Shown: positions 47,060 through 59,635, counted from the first letter of the stretch. The stretch is 64,000 nucleotides of DNA from Lateolabrax maculatus (GCA_031216445.1 CM062210.1:13093501-13157500), one strand, 5' to 3'. Made by a program: numbers and translations. Notes: generated by a model not told the origin, from the letters alone.

Positions 47060-48940
47060 TAAGATAGTATATATCTTTATTGACTATGACAACCACACCT
47101 AATACCTAAGTCCACTCAATGACTAAAGATTTGTACAATTTGAACAATTTACTCAAGAAAAAGAACTGAGAAAAACAAAAATAAAACTCTTTTAAACTTA
47201 ATTAAATTAACATAGGAAATCATTCCTTCTTGGCAAGATTAATTTCTTTCTTTCTTTCCTGGAAACCTGAACATTAGTGTTGCAACAAACGACACTTGAG
47301 TGTAAGGGGGATGGGTGATTAAGGAAAAGGGTGGTGTTTGTCTGCGTGTGTTGATATTGTCATTTCTAAAGGAAATGTTAATCTTGATTATAAGGGCCAA
47401 TAACAGATTTCTGTTATGCAACCAGTCAAAAACCTGCAGACATCCTTGTAAGTGGAAATAAATGTAATGCATTTTCCTTGCAGACTGACAAATGATTACC
47501 GGAATGTATAAATCACCTTGTTTTCACAGCGATTACCTTCATCTCACAGTTAAGAGTCTCACTATTTCCTGAACTGCTTCTCTGCAATACTTTGTCCAAA
47601 TTTTAACAAAAGTACATAACTCCCTTGCGATGTTCAGTCTAATGTTAAAGCAAACACAAAGCATCCAGCAGCTACTTCACAGTTTCTTTAAATTTCATAA
47701 CATTTTTGGCTGCATTTTCATTCCAGCTGACTGTGGTGTGTAGCAGATAAAATATAAATCCATGCGAGTCAAATGAGACAAAATAATCTTGAAATCTAAG
47801 CAATGAAGCACTGCTGGGAGGCTTTTACTATGAAGCAGGTTGAGTTTGCATTAAAATTAGTTAACATTGCAAGGGAAGGGTAGACATTATGACAGCTCCA
47901 ACAAGGCAGGCAAAGACAGGAGAGCAGATCAGAGATCAGTAAGACTCCTCTCTGTCAAATAAAGGTAAGAACAGTGACATACGAAGGAACTGTAAAAAAA
48001 GGCAAATAGGTTTTGCTATGCCCCAAAAGTTATATATTAGTTTCTGCTATAACCAGAGCGAGCTATCTTGAGTCATGACACTAATGACATGAACCAAGTA
48101 GCATTACTGAGAAATGGGTCATGTTATACATCTCACTGGTTCTCCTAATTTGGGCATCTATTATACTTAAGATTTCTGGTCTGCAGTGAATATATTTACA
48201 AATTTGAATTGGTTAATGCTGTCATGTAATTAGCTACCTTAACTGGTTCATGCTGTACCCGTGCAATTTGGCAACAGTCTGAGTGATGCACACACATCGA
48301 ACTGAGTTTTGCGATTTAGAGGCTGCTTCCTGTGTTCTTTTTGGTTTGTGTTGATAATGGTGTAACTGTTGTACACCTCATGATTTGTTGATTGGTTCTT
48401 TTGGTCTGTGGTGATCATAGGTAGGAGGCTGGAGCTCGGGGCTCATCACTGTGAGGTGATTGGTTGGTTAGCTGGCCTGATTGATGGGTTGCTGTGATTG
48501 GCTGCTTGCTGTGATGTTGTATTGGTCGGCACGTTGCTGGGGTGAGAGTTCCCCCCCCCCGCAGGCTCAGATCTGAGATCAGTTTCTCCATTAATGTCTA
48601 ATCCTAGAATGATAGCCATTTTAGAAGACCCCTTCACTCACTTAAGACTATAAAACTGTCAAAACAATCCCTCTTAAGGAGAGGACCCAAAAGTGCAGAA
48701 ATAATAGTGCAGCACCAATGCAGCAGGGGTGTATAGAGAGGGACTTCTACAATGGCTGTATTGGCATTTGGTGTCTGTTGCTGATAAATTCCTCGTACAT
48801 GTAATGCAACAGGCTAACAAAAACTACTCTGATTATTTTGAGGAGATCTGTGCCTGGTGGGGAAACATCTTCATCCTATGTGTTCCATTGGGAAGGCCGG
48901 CTGGTGGAGTAAGCGTAGCCGTTGTAGCCTGCTGCCGGGC
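47060..48940 (-). other. dap: dap 3' UTR
   Basis: Non-coding sequence runs between the dap stop codon and the likely polyadenylation signal. It includes a minus-strand stretch with repeated CCAATCA-type words at about 48455-48530. No open frame was supportable. Confidence 0.45.
47076..47081 (-). terminator. dap: Likely dap polyadenylation signal
   Basis: The minus strand reads CAATAAAG here, 1.86 kb beyond the dap stop codon. That 3' UTR length fits the roughly 2-kb human DAP mRNA with its short coding region. Confidence 0.5.
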
Positions 48941-51316
48941 TCACTTGCGGGGCTGGTGGATGTGCTGGTTGATGTGCTGGACAGAGGGCAGCTTGGGGAC
49001 ACAGGGCTGGGGCTTCTGGTGGGCCACCTGGGCAGCTGCAGGGGTGAAGTCCTTATCACCCTGAACAGAACGGAGTCAATAGTATTTAAGGCCAAAAGAA
49101 ATAAACTGCAGTGACTGTTTTGCACAAGAAGTTAAGGCTCAAGCTTAAAGCCTAAGATGCAAAATGAGTTCATGCATCGTCTTCCTGCTAAACAAGACGA
49201 GGTTTGGTGCCAAAATGACTTGGCATTTTGAAATAGTGGAATATGAAATGCTTAAATTTCCTAAGTTCACCATCGTAGGAAGTGTAGAGACAGAACAGCG
49301 TTTCATTTGTTTTTTCCACTCATTGCAGTGTAACTGGGTGCTCTAACCATGATGGACAACATTTGTATTTAAATCCCTTCATCTTATATTTGTCAGCTGG
49401 GAAAATGATCATGAATCAAGCTTATATAATAATAATTAGGGAAAAGTACAGTGCGAAGGCTATAACTGGACAGTAAAGGCAACAGGAATGTGTACAGTCA
49501 TATTCAGTGTAGTATGTATCTATGCCTGTATACAGTACTGTACAGTGCACGTTATGCCCCATTTTTTAAATCCTTTCCCTCTGATAATCATAATAACAAT
49601 GAGGAAATCCCCAAAGTGCGTGAAGGGCAGAGTATGGAGCACTCATCTGTCCACGCTCATCTGCTCTGCAACCTCAATCTCTTATTCCAAGAAAAAATGC
49701 TCATAAACAGTTGGTTCTAAATCGGATCAAAGCAGGAATTTGATCATTCCCAGAGGAATGCAGAATTTTAATCAAAGCCTTACCACAATCATGACTCAAT
49801 TTCTACCTTCTTTCGTCTTTATCCTCCCTGATTTCTTTGGATCTTTACCTGCCAGCATTCTTGTCTTTCTTCCTCAATGTTTCTGCATCTTTCCTTTCTT
49901 ATACCCGTTCCTTACTCCCCTGTCCTTCACTGGTTTGTGTCGGACTGTCTTTTGGTCCTCACCTTAATTAACCTGTTTTCTCATGCTAAACTTCTCTCTC
50001 ACCTTCTCCATCTCAATCCCATTTATGAGATAAACATTAGTTTAAGTGGATGGATGAAATTTATAGCTATAGCATTGCATACTTAGGTGTGAAAAGGAGA
50101 TTTAACATACAGCGCAGTGGGGGGCGGGTGGTGATCTTGATTAAAGCTGGGAAACGACAGCACTTAGGAAAAGCACACATTAAACATACATTGCCACATT
50201 CATGATTAAGTGGATTAATATGGAAGGTTTTAATTCTTTCATGTAAAATACTGGATTTGAGTATTTAGTTTAGTTGGTGTTTTGCTTGACGCCCCGCTCT
50301 GTCCAGATGTTGCCATATGTGGATGTTAGTACTCCATCATAAAAGTAACAACCGAACACATGGTTGCCTCATATTCTGATTTCTTAGGATAAAGTTATAC
50401 AACCAATTTAATCAACGGTACACGCACACGCACACGCACACACCCTGTCAGTCTGAACCTCTGGCTGAACTTTACTCACCCACCCCATCCTTGCTTGACC
50501 CTAATCCTCTCTGTATGTGTGTTGGTTTTATACTGTATGCAGTCATTTTCCTGCGAGTGTGTGTGTGTGTGTGTGTGTGTGTGTCTTTCATTTAAAGCCA
50601 ATTCCTCTGCTGACTGCATGGGATGTGGATAGATTTGGCCTCAAATTGCCCTTCTTCTCTCTTCTGAAGCTCAAAGTCTCTCTCTCCTCTCTCCCTGTCC
50701 TACTGAAGTAGAGGTATGGGAGGGAATGCAACAAATTAACCGTATTACTGCACTGCGACTAGAAGTCATGGTGATTGGCAAGGCATGCTTCCTACTTCCT
50801 TTTCATAATTTTAGTACACAGCTAAAATACCCAATTTTTCCAAATCTAATTTTCCTATTAAAACTTTAAAGAATGTTTAAATCAAAATGTGTTAAAATGG
50901 AAGAAATCTTGAAGCACAATGAAACTACTCTTCTTACATCCATGTGGCTCAAGAAGATATAGTGCTTAATTTCTTCAACTGCTCACATTAACATAACGTC
51001 GCAAACTTACATTTTCAATAAACATATTTTTTAAAAGTGGGAAAGGATGTTGAAAGATTCTTTTCAGGCATTTCGAGAATTTCCCAAAAATGTTTTTTTG
51101 AAATATGTGCTTTTTTTCCTTTTTTGCAGATTTATACTAAAGCGGAACCCAATTAGCATATTTTCTCTCTCTCAATAAGGAGGCTGAACATTTAAGATTT
51201 ACTTTTCAACAATGTCTTACTTCTTGGATTAGTCAGTCAACTGTCAGTGTGGGAAATGTCTTATTACTTTTTACATTTAAAAAAATGCCGGCCACAAACT
51301 CCACCTAACAGACACA

Positions 51317-51355
<39 letters not shown>

Positions 51356-51573
51356 AAGTGTTTCACTTGGCTCCTAAAAGGCTTTTCTGAGGCTTTGTGA
51401 AGTGCGAGCCTCTGGGTTTGATGGCAGTGATAGGGGGCGAATGGGAAGGCTAGAGGAGGATCGGGGGATAAATGGGATGCCTGCCACCTTGCTGATATCA
51501 CCGCAATCTTCCGCAAACAATCTACCTGCTCTGACAGGCAGGGAACGGAGCCATCCAGGGACTCAAGGACACT

Positions 51574-51642
<69 letters not shown>

Positions 51643-52343
51643 CTTACACTAAATTTAAGACATACAGTCAAAAAGAATTAAACAAATACAACTATTTACA
51701 CAGACTTTGACCCAATTTTCAAAGTGGCCGGTCACACACACGTCGACACAGTTTACGCAACACCTGAATCATATAAAACAATCCAACGTCTTTACAATAA
51801 AACAGCCTTCTGTCTTGGTAAAGCTTATAATGTTTTATTTTTGTTGAGACGGTGCAATTTGTGGTGGCACTGTATTGAGCTGCAGTAAACTGTATCGTTA
51901 AGCATTACCAGATTAAACATTCATCCATTATCTATACCGCTTATCCTTAGAGGGTCGCCAATCCCAGTTGACATTGGGCAAGAGGCGGGCTACATCCTGG
52001 ACTTGGCCCCAGTCAATCACAGGGCCAAATTAAACATAATAACAGGAATATGCAACATACACAACAATTCATTCGATAATTGTTTTTATTTAGCAATCAA
52101 ACTCAAGCATTATCTTTGATTGCAGATATTTGATCAGTGATTCTCGCCATTCTTTATTTTATCACATTTTTCTCCCTATTTGGCACTCCACTGGTATTCT
52201 CTCAATTTTTCTCCATTTTCCATTTCCGCTGCTTTGTTTAATCTTTTCTCTCTTGTTCTCAGCGCTAAGCTTCTACTTCTCCCTGTAGAGCTCATGTCCC
52301 AGATATAAACCACCTTATAATGTGTATTTCAACACTATTGGTG

Positions 52344-52396
<53 letters not shown>

Positions 52397-55300
52397 TTAC
52401 CTTTGTAACCACTCCAGACACAATCATGGGCACCTTTGGTGGACTAAAAAAAGAAAAGAAAATTGAAAATTAATTGCAGAATATTATACAATTTAGTGAG
52501 CTGCATGTGTGTCCAGTGCTTTATTCTGTATATACACAGTATGGCAACGTTTAGAAACGTTTACCTATCTGGCTACTTCAAAACCTCCAAAAGTGACACT
52601 GTGCCAAAATTTAAACATCCCAAGTCGAAACACATAACACCCACAGTGTTACTCTCTCTGGCAACACACACACACACACCCACACACACAACACACACAA
52701 CACACACAACACACACAACACACACACACCGGATGGACCTGCCAGCAGCTTAAATAGCTCCCATTCATCCTGGCCAAACACTGGGGTACACAGCTTCTAG
52801 ATGGAAAGCATGAGAAGAGAGGAGGGAGGGAGGGGAGGGGAGGGGAGAGGAGGGGGGGAGGGAGGGAGGTGGGAGAAAGCTGAAGCTCTGAGAAGAAAAG
52901 AGAGCAATGGAGGAGGAGGAGGATGATGATGATAAAAGGAAAGGATCTGGGGAGGAGAAAAAGGAGAGGAAAAAGAAGAGAAGGAAAGAAGGGGGACGAG
53001 GGGGTAAACGCAGGTCGGGGCAGAGAGAGGAGTGGCAAGGGAAGGCGAGAGGGCAGGGAGGACAGGGGAGCGAAATACCTATGTAATAATAGACTGTTAG
53101 AGGAGGGGAGTGAGGAGAGAGGGAGGCGAGCGCTCACTCAGACATGGAGAAAGGGAAGGGATGGAGGCAGAGAAAAAGAGATGTGGAGGAGGAATGCGGA
53201 ACCTGAGGTAAGTATCGACCTTGACATGACAAACGAGCGCCGTCTAATTTTACGGCGTCGTCACCCCCGGCAAAAGAGTCCAGTTGTGGTGGCCACCTTC
53301 AAAACTCCACTCAAAGACATTAGCTACAGGAGCCAGCATGTCCAACTCGCGGCTTACCTCATTAAAAAGGCCTAAATATGTCGAAAAGGTGAAAAGTCTC
53401 TCGCACGGACTGCAAACCGCAATCTCAGCAGTCAGAATCGAAGCACTTAGAAAAAACATCGCATTCGAAGCATCTGCTACTTTTCCTTTAAATACTTGAT
53501 GATTCATGCACAACTTTTAAAACTGTGATCAATGAACAGTTGTGGGTTCTCAACACATCTGGCTAACCTCCATCTCTGCGATCAACATCTTGGCACTGAA
53601 TAGCCCTCTGCTACTTACCTTAATGAGAATATTTACTCCTCGCTAATAAATTAATGCTCGGATATGTTGAATTTCTCTGATTATTCCTCGCTAGCCACTT
53701 CTACAGATGTGCGGCTGAGAAGCTCTCTGACAATTAACTAAAATATGGCATTTAAGCATCATAAGCATTATTATACAAACATCTGGCTTGACATTTTAAG
53801 GTTACTTGAGGAGCAACTGGAGGATAAATTTGTATATGGCAATTACCAGATGTAGAAAACCAAAAAAAAAACACACTCAACTGTTAAAAATTGATTCATT
53901 ACCTGTGTTTGTGTGCAAGAAGCTTTAATCTGAACACATCTGGCGGGGTGTCATGCTGACACACACGATAGTTAACTGAAAAATGGCATACGAGCATGTA
54001 GGATATAGGATACCAGATTTCCTCATTTATTCCAACTGCCCACTCGAGCTGTTTTCCTGAAATACAAATGTGGAAACTTTCTTTCGAACAATGTGCTTCA
54101 CAGTTAAAATATCTTTAGGACAACCTCACATGTTCTAAACATTCATTCTTTCATGCGTTTTACACCGGGCTGCAGAGACATGCAGCACATACGTACAGCG
54201 GCTGCTCCACTTTCAATTCCAACTGAAGCTGGTGGGGTTGAGGTGAACAGGCACGCTCAGTTGGATCTGTATTCACATACTGAGACAGCGTGGGCTGGTA
54301 TTCACCTCACGCTGGGTTGTCACATGTCTCTATTCTTTTGAACGTCTATCTCCATTGTGCAATCTGAAGATAAATCCTGAAATGCCGTAAACAGACAGCG
54401 AGAAGGAGGGGAGGTATAAAACAGAACCAAGGATGAAGGAAAAAGTCTGTATTGCATTGGAAGCATGTCTGCATCAAACTTTGCCCGTTGTTAGGATAGG
54501 GCATTAAGGCCAGAGAGACAGAAGGCAGACAGATAAGACATGACTGCACAGACAGACAGGAACAAGCATCTGACTTTTTTTAAAAGTCAGATAGAGAACA
54601 AGACAAGAGCGTACGCTTTTCACCTGAACTCACATGTTGTAGACAGAAGGTCATCAAAGACGCTTTAGTCACCCTTGATAAATAGTTTAAGAGTGTTTAA
54701 TCACGCGATACTACAGGCCCAGATACCTTAGTCTAGATTCCGCACAAAAGCTTTAGCTATAATATTATTCTTCTGACACCTCTATCCTATCTGCACGGGG
54801 AAATGTAAAGATTTACCCAGAGAAAGGGCACAAAGAGAGAGAAATCAGAAGTAACAGAGGTCTCTGCTGTGGTTTGGTGTGATTGTGAGGAGGGTGGCTG
54901 CTTATGGAGGCACAGGGAGCCTGCAGGGGGCAGTAGAGAGCTGCAAGGGATCGTGAGGAGGAGTCGCTTTGTGCCGGGAGAGGAGAAGTTAGAGGAAAGC
55001 AGGAGATCGATGGAGAAAAGGAGAGTGGGAGATGAGGAATGCAGATTTTAACTAATAACTCAAAGAGGGAAATTTGCATGAATGCATTTGTTTGTTGTTT
55101 CCTTCTCTGTCTTTCGCTCTAAAGCCACACCTCACCACCACCATCACTACCCCACCCATCTTTCTCTGCAGCAGAGCAGGAAGTTTGTTGCCGTGGGCGA
55201 GGTGGTGGTTGCCATAGAAACTGATGCCTGATGCCCGTCTCTCCTCCTCCTCCTCCTCCTCCTCGCCCCCCCCCCCTCCTCAACTTTTCACCATGAGCTG

Positions 55301-57162
55301 TCAGCTTACTGCACATTTCACAACAGTTCCTACATACAGTGTTTGTGTGCAGTGATTAAGTCAAGCGTACGCACGGCACCAGCCGCTCTTTTTCTGCGGC
55401 TCTGGAACACATCCGCCTCTCACCCAAAATATGTAGGAGAGGCGACAGTGCAACTGACATGAGGCCTATGATCGCCTTGCATGTAGTTTTTGCACATTTC
55501 ACTGATAGTCTCATCCAAACGACGTGTGAGCAGCTCGTAAAACCATGCATTCACTCTAATGAGAAGCAACACGTTAAGTGATGAAACAACCATATGCTCA
55601 TCTGTTTACCTCCTTTTCTATGTCTCCCTCTCTCATGCTCCTACATCTCTGACTCTCACTGAACATCATATTTTTACACAGAAGAAGAAACACTAGATTT
55701 TTATTCCTGATGCATTTTTAAAAAAAACACACTGAGCTGACAGCCAGTGGGCAGGAAGCCTCTGCTGGGTCACCAGTTTGCTCCGACTTAAGCCTCTCTT
55801 TCTTTCCTGTATCTCACCCCTCTCTCACTGAGTAAAACCTTTTCTCTTTTGTATCTTCATGTCACCACGGCATCTCTCGCTTTCCAAACCATATAGTCCT
55901 CCCCTGTCCTCCTCGCCATAAGCCTGGCCATCTATCTCTCTCTCTTTGCCCCATCTGTCCATCTCGGGTAGATTGGGTGCGGCAGGTGTTCCCCTGACTA
56001 AAACGCTTCACTGGCTGCTACTAATGCGAAATTTACCCAGTAGCCACCTGCTAGATGTCCATCAGCGTGACACAGAGAGGGACAGAGAGTGTGTGTGTGA
56101 GTGAGAGAGTTTCACTGACTGTATTTACTGATGGCGTGCAAGTTACTAAGCCTCTCTTTTCGGATGAAGCTGACAGGTAATTTTTTGTTAAAGATAAACA
56201 TTTCACAGGAGGAATGTAAACCTGCGTTTACACAGCCCGGCCATGAGGAGTTCATCAACCTAATGGCTGATTTTAAATGGGTTTCCCCTGTGATTAAAAG
56301 TGCACTATTTGTCTAATTTATTTCCGCAGCCCAAGAAATGATTCCTCTTCTTTGACTAAAAGCTGTACAAGAAAATATTTGGGGAAAAAACTAAGTGACA
56401 TAAATACTAAAGCCACTCTAAAACCCTGTATGGCTGCAGCGAGTCAGTTTCCACATGAGGGAAAAGAGGCAAAGCTATTACAGCCCACAAAATCCCATAT
56501 TGACTTTAGAGCTGAAACCAATAGTTGATCGACTCTTTTTTGACCCATTGGGAACTTGTGATTTTTCCATTATTTTCTGACATTTCATAGAGTAAAAAAT
56601 TAATTGAGAAAATAATTGGGGGATTACTTCATGATGACAATAACTGTTAGTTGCAGCCCCAATTTAATTCTCAAAGACTTACAGTATGACTCCATATGCA
56701 ATATAACAAAATGAGGAAGTGCAGGCTGGAATAATGGTCACACTGACCAGTGTCTCTGACAGTTTTTTGTATAGACTGGAGTGTTCTCTCTTTTCTCAAG
56801 CAGGCCTTTACCCTTGGGAAGAATAAGCCAAGCGACCATGCTGTTTTTGTACTTCTGTTATCTACTTGGCCTCACTTTTAACTTCAATGCTCTGCCTATT
56901 ATTGCCACTCATCTAGGCACAAAGGCAAGGGCAGCAAAGGAAAACGACTTCTTGCCACTGACTCTGAATTACAGGAAAAATACTCAAACACCAAGCACGG
57001 TGGATTAGGAACATGCACTATATCATTGAATGTGTGTGTGAGGCTGTGTGCATAAAGTAAATGTACACAGAATGTCTTGACAGTTGGCAATGTTCTTGAA
57101 CCCTGCTCACTGCTGTGCAATGCCCGTCATTTCTCATTTATCACCTCTCATTAACACACGCA

Positions 57163-57200
<38 letters not shown>

Positions 57201-57213
57201 CACACGCACACAC

Positions 57214-57244
<31 letters not shown>

Positions 57245-59462
57245 AGCACACACACACACAAGCACACACACAAGCACGCGCGCACACACAAACTGATATG
57301 TGGTGTGAATATGCCACCTGTACCGATACGCACGTAGCTGACGGGTCCTCATGAATATTGAGTAGACATATGTGGGTGTAGAAGGAGACACACACACACA
57401 CACAAACACACACTAACACACACACACAATTACACTGAAAATGAGCAATAACTTGCACCGAACCAAGTGACCTCAGTACAAACAACGCATTCAGGCAGCA
57501 AAAGCCGAACATGCTTATATGGAAATGGAACAATTATTGTCGCTTGGAAATAGAGCCAATGTGATGTAAAACATGCAAACCAAGGCTATTTATAGTAAAC
57601 AATAGCGACTGCTGAATGGGCTGTTCAAGTTAATGCTGTAATTATGCAGTAATTATGTTGTTTACCGAATTAGCTGGCAACAGTACACAAGTCTGCCGCA
57701 AGACTGCCTACAGTGTAGCCTATAGAAAAGTGGAAGCCGCTAAATTGCTTAGTTGACAGTTTGCAGGGCGTGTGTTTGTGTGTGTGGGTGTGATTACCAA
57801 CTTACAGATCCCCACAGAGTGGTACACTGCATTGACGGTCGCTCAGTCTAACTGTAGAGAGTACCGAACCAGCTTTACCCCTGCAGTAAATGTATGCAGC
57901 TGCTTGTGCGTGTCTTTACCGTGTGTATGGACAGATTATGTTCTCCTACATAAGGACACTCAGACACAAAGAGACACAAAACAACGATAAATGCCGTGGC
58001 CACATTGTTTGTAGTCCGTCTGTGTGTCCTTGGGGTCTTTTGCTGTCTCTTTGAGGATGTCTTATGGTCGGTTTGTTTCTCTTGTGTCCATTTTGTGTCC
58101 CTTTGTGGTCATTTTGTTTCACTTTATGGCCTTTCTCTGTCTCTTTGTTGTCATTTTGTGTCTCTGAGTCATTTAATTGACTTTCTACCAAAACAGAGAC
58201 TCTTGCCCAGGGACCTCCTCACCCATTGGGCCCCTGGGCCCGGGCCCGTGCCCGGTCGGCCCATTCAGTAATCCCTCCATGACTGCGCGGGTGTGGTACC
58301 TGCTGCTGACGTACTCCTCCTCGTCATCGTCTTTCGGCGGTGGTTCTGGAGCCGCGGCAGCGGGCTGGTGCTTCTGCACTATCCTCATACCTCCTGCCTT
58401 TACTGCAACACACACACACACACACACACAAAGAGGGACACACACAAAGAGGGACACACATATGCACACTGATTACCAAAAGAACTGAGACAATCAGTTC
58501 AAGAGCTCCCAAGTGATCAATGTATGATCAGATAACAAACCCACAACGCACTGCGGCCATACTGTGATTGGATGGTTAGGTAAAAAAACACGGCTTTGTA
58601 CTTTGTACTTGCAACGTAACTGTGTAGACTTTCACCTTTATAGTTAACTAAAGGGGCATGTATGACCTCCATATGTTTGATTTGGACATAATCTAATTGT
58701 TAGGTTGCAGAGTTAGAAGGTTAAACAGGTTAAACCCGCCGTGTTGACAAGCAGAAGCGTCCTTGAGCAAGGCCCTGAGTTCTTCACAGATGTGGGACAT
58801 CTGTTCGGCTGCTGACCTTGACCTCTGACCTCACTGCCATAGAAATGATCGTGTGTTTGTTAGAGTCTGACACTCGGGGCCTCCGCACTGATCGCAGGCT
58901 GGGTGTGAGGGGCATCCGCTATCTCGGGTCGCTATCGGTCCTGCAGCTGCGGAGGCCCGGCGCCCTGCCACGCTGCTCGTGTCCACGTACGCCTTATCTG
59001 GTTTTTTGTTTTTTTTTTGTTTTTTTTTTTTTCCCCCTGCAGCCCACATCCACCGGACTGCAGCTACACGACCTCCACGTCAGCGCCGTCCAGCAGCGCT
59101 GACCGCGACGCTGAATCTGAAAACCTCCGCGTTGGTTACCGACCGCTGCGATATCAGCGGGTTTAACGGCGTTACGAGGTCTAACGCCAATCAGGAAGTG
59201 GGGAAATCTGAGAAAATCGAGAAACGAGGCGGATTTACACGCTGCCCGTCCCTGGCGTCTGACAGCGTGGTGATTGCATAAGTATTAATCATCATCATGG
59301 GTTTTTTTGGTTTGAGACACTGCAGACACAAAGGCCTTCGGGTTTGTAGGAAGCTTTGAGGGAAAAAAACAACAACAACAACAACACGGCAGCGTATGGA
59401 GCTCTACCTGCGGGGAGATGTCCTCCTTTGGTTTCCACTTTCTCCTTCGGCGGCGACGACAT
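48941..59462 (-). CDS. dap: Death-associated protein 1 (DAP1), complete, 4 exons
   Basis: Minus-strand exons in order: 59462-59408, 58402-58300, 52443-52401, 49060-48941. They total 321 nt, 106 residues plus stop (human 102), with phase kept at each junction. The protein opens MSSPPKEKVETKGGHLPA, continues VKAGGMRIVQKHQPAAAA, an acidic patch (KDDDEEEY) and then SSPPKVPMIVSGVVTKGDKD, and ends QVAHQKPQPC...HQPRK. DAP1 is a small, proline-rich, largely disordered cytoplasmic protein. In mammals it restrains autophagy when dephosphorylated; mTOR phosphorylates Ser3 and Ser51. Both sites are kept: Ser3 before Pro, and Ser53 in SPPK, equivalent to human Ser51. Human DAP also lies next to ANKRD33B in convergent orientation. 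Odd: dinucleotide repeats abut the exon-2 acceptor and the exon-3 donor. Identification is firm despite the tiny 43-nt exon 3. Confidence 0.95.
51578..51639. repeat. (CA)n microsatellite
   Basis: About 31 CA units in dap intron 3. Confidence 0.95.
51921..52026. repeat. Teleost dispersed-repeat fragment
   Basis: The order ATCCATTATCTATACCGCTT, ATCC, then AGGGTCGC, CCAGTTGACATTGGGC and CAATCACAGGGCC is, from memory, a very common fish dispersed sequence. This copy is short and diverged. Confidence 0.6.
52344..52394. repeat. (TG)n microsatellite at the dap exon-3 donor
   Basis: About 25 TG units on the plus strand, six bases from exon 3. The dap transcript therefore carries (CA)n directly after the 5' splice site. 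Confidence 0.95.
52661..52731. repeat. Higher-order (CA)n/ACACACAAC repeat
   Basis: A CA run that turns into repeated ACACACAAC-type units and back to CA. Confidence 0.9.
52810..53090 (+). repeat. Polypurine tract with G-quadruplex potential
   Basis: Almost only A and G on the plus strand, with repeated GGGAGGGG words near 52830-52870 that satisfy a four-run G-quadruplex pattern. The dap transcript carries the pyrimidine strand. Confidence 0.8.
56505..56665 (-). repeat. Worn copy of a common teleost dispersed repeat
   Basis: Read on the minus strand: GGGGCTGCAACTAACAGTTA, later CAATTATTTTCTCAATTAAT, ATGAAATGTCAGAAAATAAT and GTCGATCAACTATTGG. These words, in this order, are characteristic from memory of a widespread fish repeat (GGGCTGCAACTAACGATTAT type). 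Confidence 0.6.
57165..57292. repeat. (CA)n cluster with CG/AG interruptions
   Basis: Over 120 bases of CA units broken by single changes, in dap intron 2. A second run lies at 57390-57428. Confidence 0.95.
57955..58290. repeat. Degenerate minisatellite plus GC-rich repeat tail next to dap exon 2
   Basis: From about 57955 to 58185 variants of TTTTGTGTCTCTTTGTGGTC recur, each drifted. It then passes into a GC-rich block (GGGCCCCTGGGCCCGGGCCC, then CCCATTCAGTAATCCCTCCA) that ends within about 20 bases of the exon-2 donor. From memory this composite is a known dispersed element in spiny-rayed fish. Confidence 0.55.
58406..58431. repeat. (CA)n run at the dap exon-2 acceptor
   Basis: About 12 CA units begin four bases from exon 2. 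In the dap transcript this is (UG)n ending at UUGCAG. Confidence 0.95.
58813..58831 (-). promoter_or_regulatory. dap: Triple nuclear-receptor half-site in dap intron 1
   Basis: The minus strand reads AGGTCAGAGGTCAAGGTCA: three perfect AGGTCA half-sites. The first pair forms a DR1 and the second pair is abutting, with a TCAAGGTCA monomer-type site overlapping. It lies about 630 bases after the start codon. Function is inferred. Confidence 0.45.
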
Positions 59463-59635
59463 GTCTGCTAAACAGATCTGATCCGGGGTCAGCGGCGGGG
59501 CGGGCCGGGGGGGGAAAACCTTGAGCGTCCAACGAGACAAATCCCTGCTCGATTCTGCCTGAAATCGCGGACCACACTTCAGTCTGGATCGTCAACGTGG
59601 CTTTTTCCTGAGCATTGTTTGGAAACGGTGCGTGA

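Larger units (their letters stand above)
49061..52400 (-). other. dap: dap intron 3
   Basis: Non-coding DNA containing (TG)n at 50558-50583, (CA)n at 51319-51348 and 51578-51639, a dispersed-repeat fragment at 51921-52026, and a (TG)n run at 52344-52394 next to exon 3. Confidence 0.6.
52444..58299 (-). other. dap: dap intron 2
   Basis: A 5.9-kb intron. It holds a (CA)n/(ACACACAAC)n run (52661-52731), a long polypurine tract (52810-53090), a CTCCTCC run with poly(C) (55238-55280), a worn dispersed repeat (56505-56665), a large (CA)n cluster (57165-57292) and a degenerate minisatellite (57955-58185). No second gene is convincing. Confidence 0.6.

Noticed and set aside
52649..53137. 162-codon minus-strand Ser/Leu/Pro-rich frame
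   Set aside because: It is the translation of a polypyrimidine tract and a CA repeat, not a protein.
53220..53513. Possible small genes on both strands near 53.2-53.5 kb
   Set aside because: Frames of 71-87 codons overlap on opposite strands with no splice logic, domain or start context. They lie within dap intron 2.
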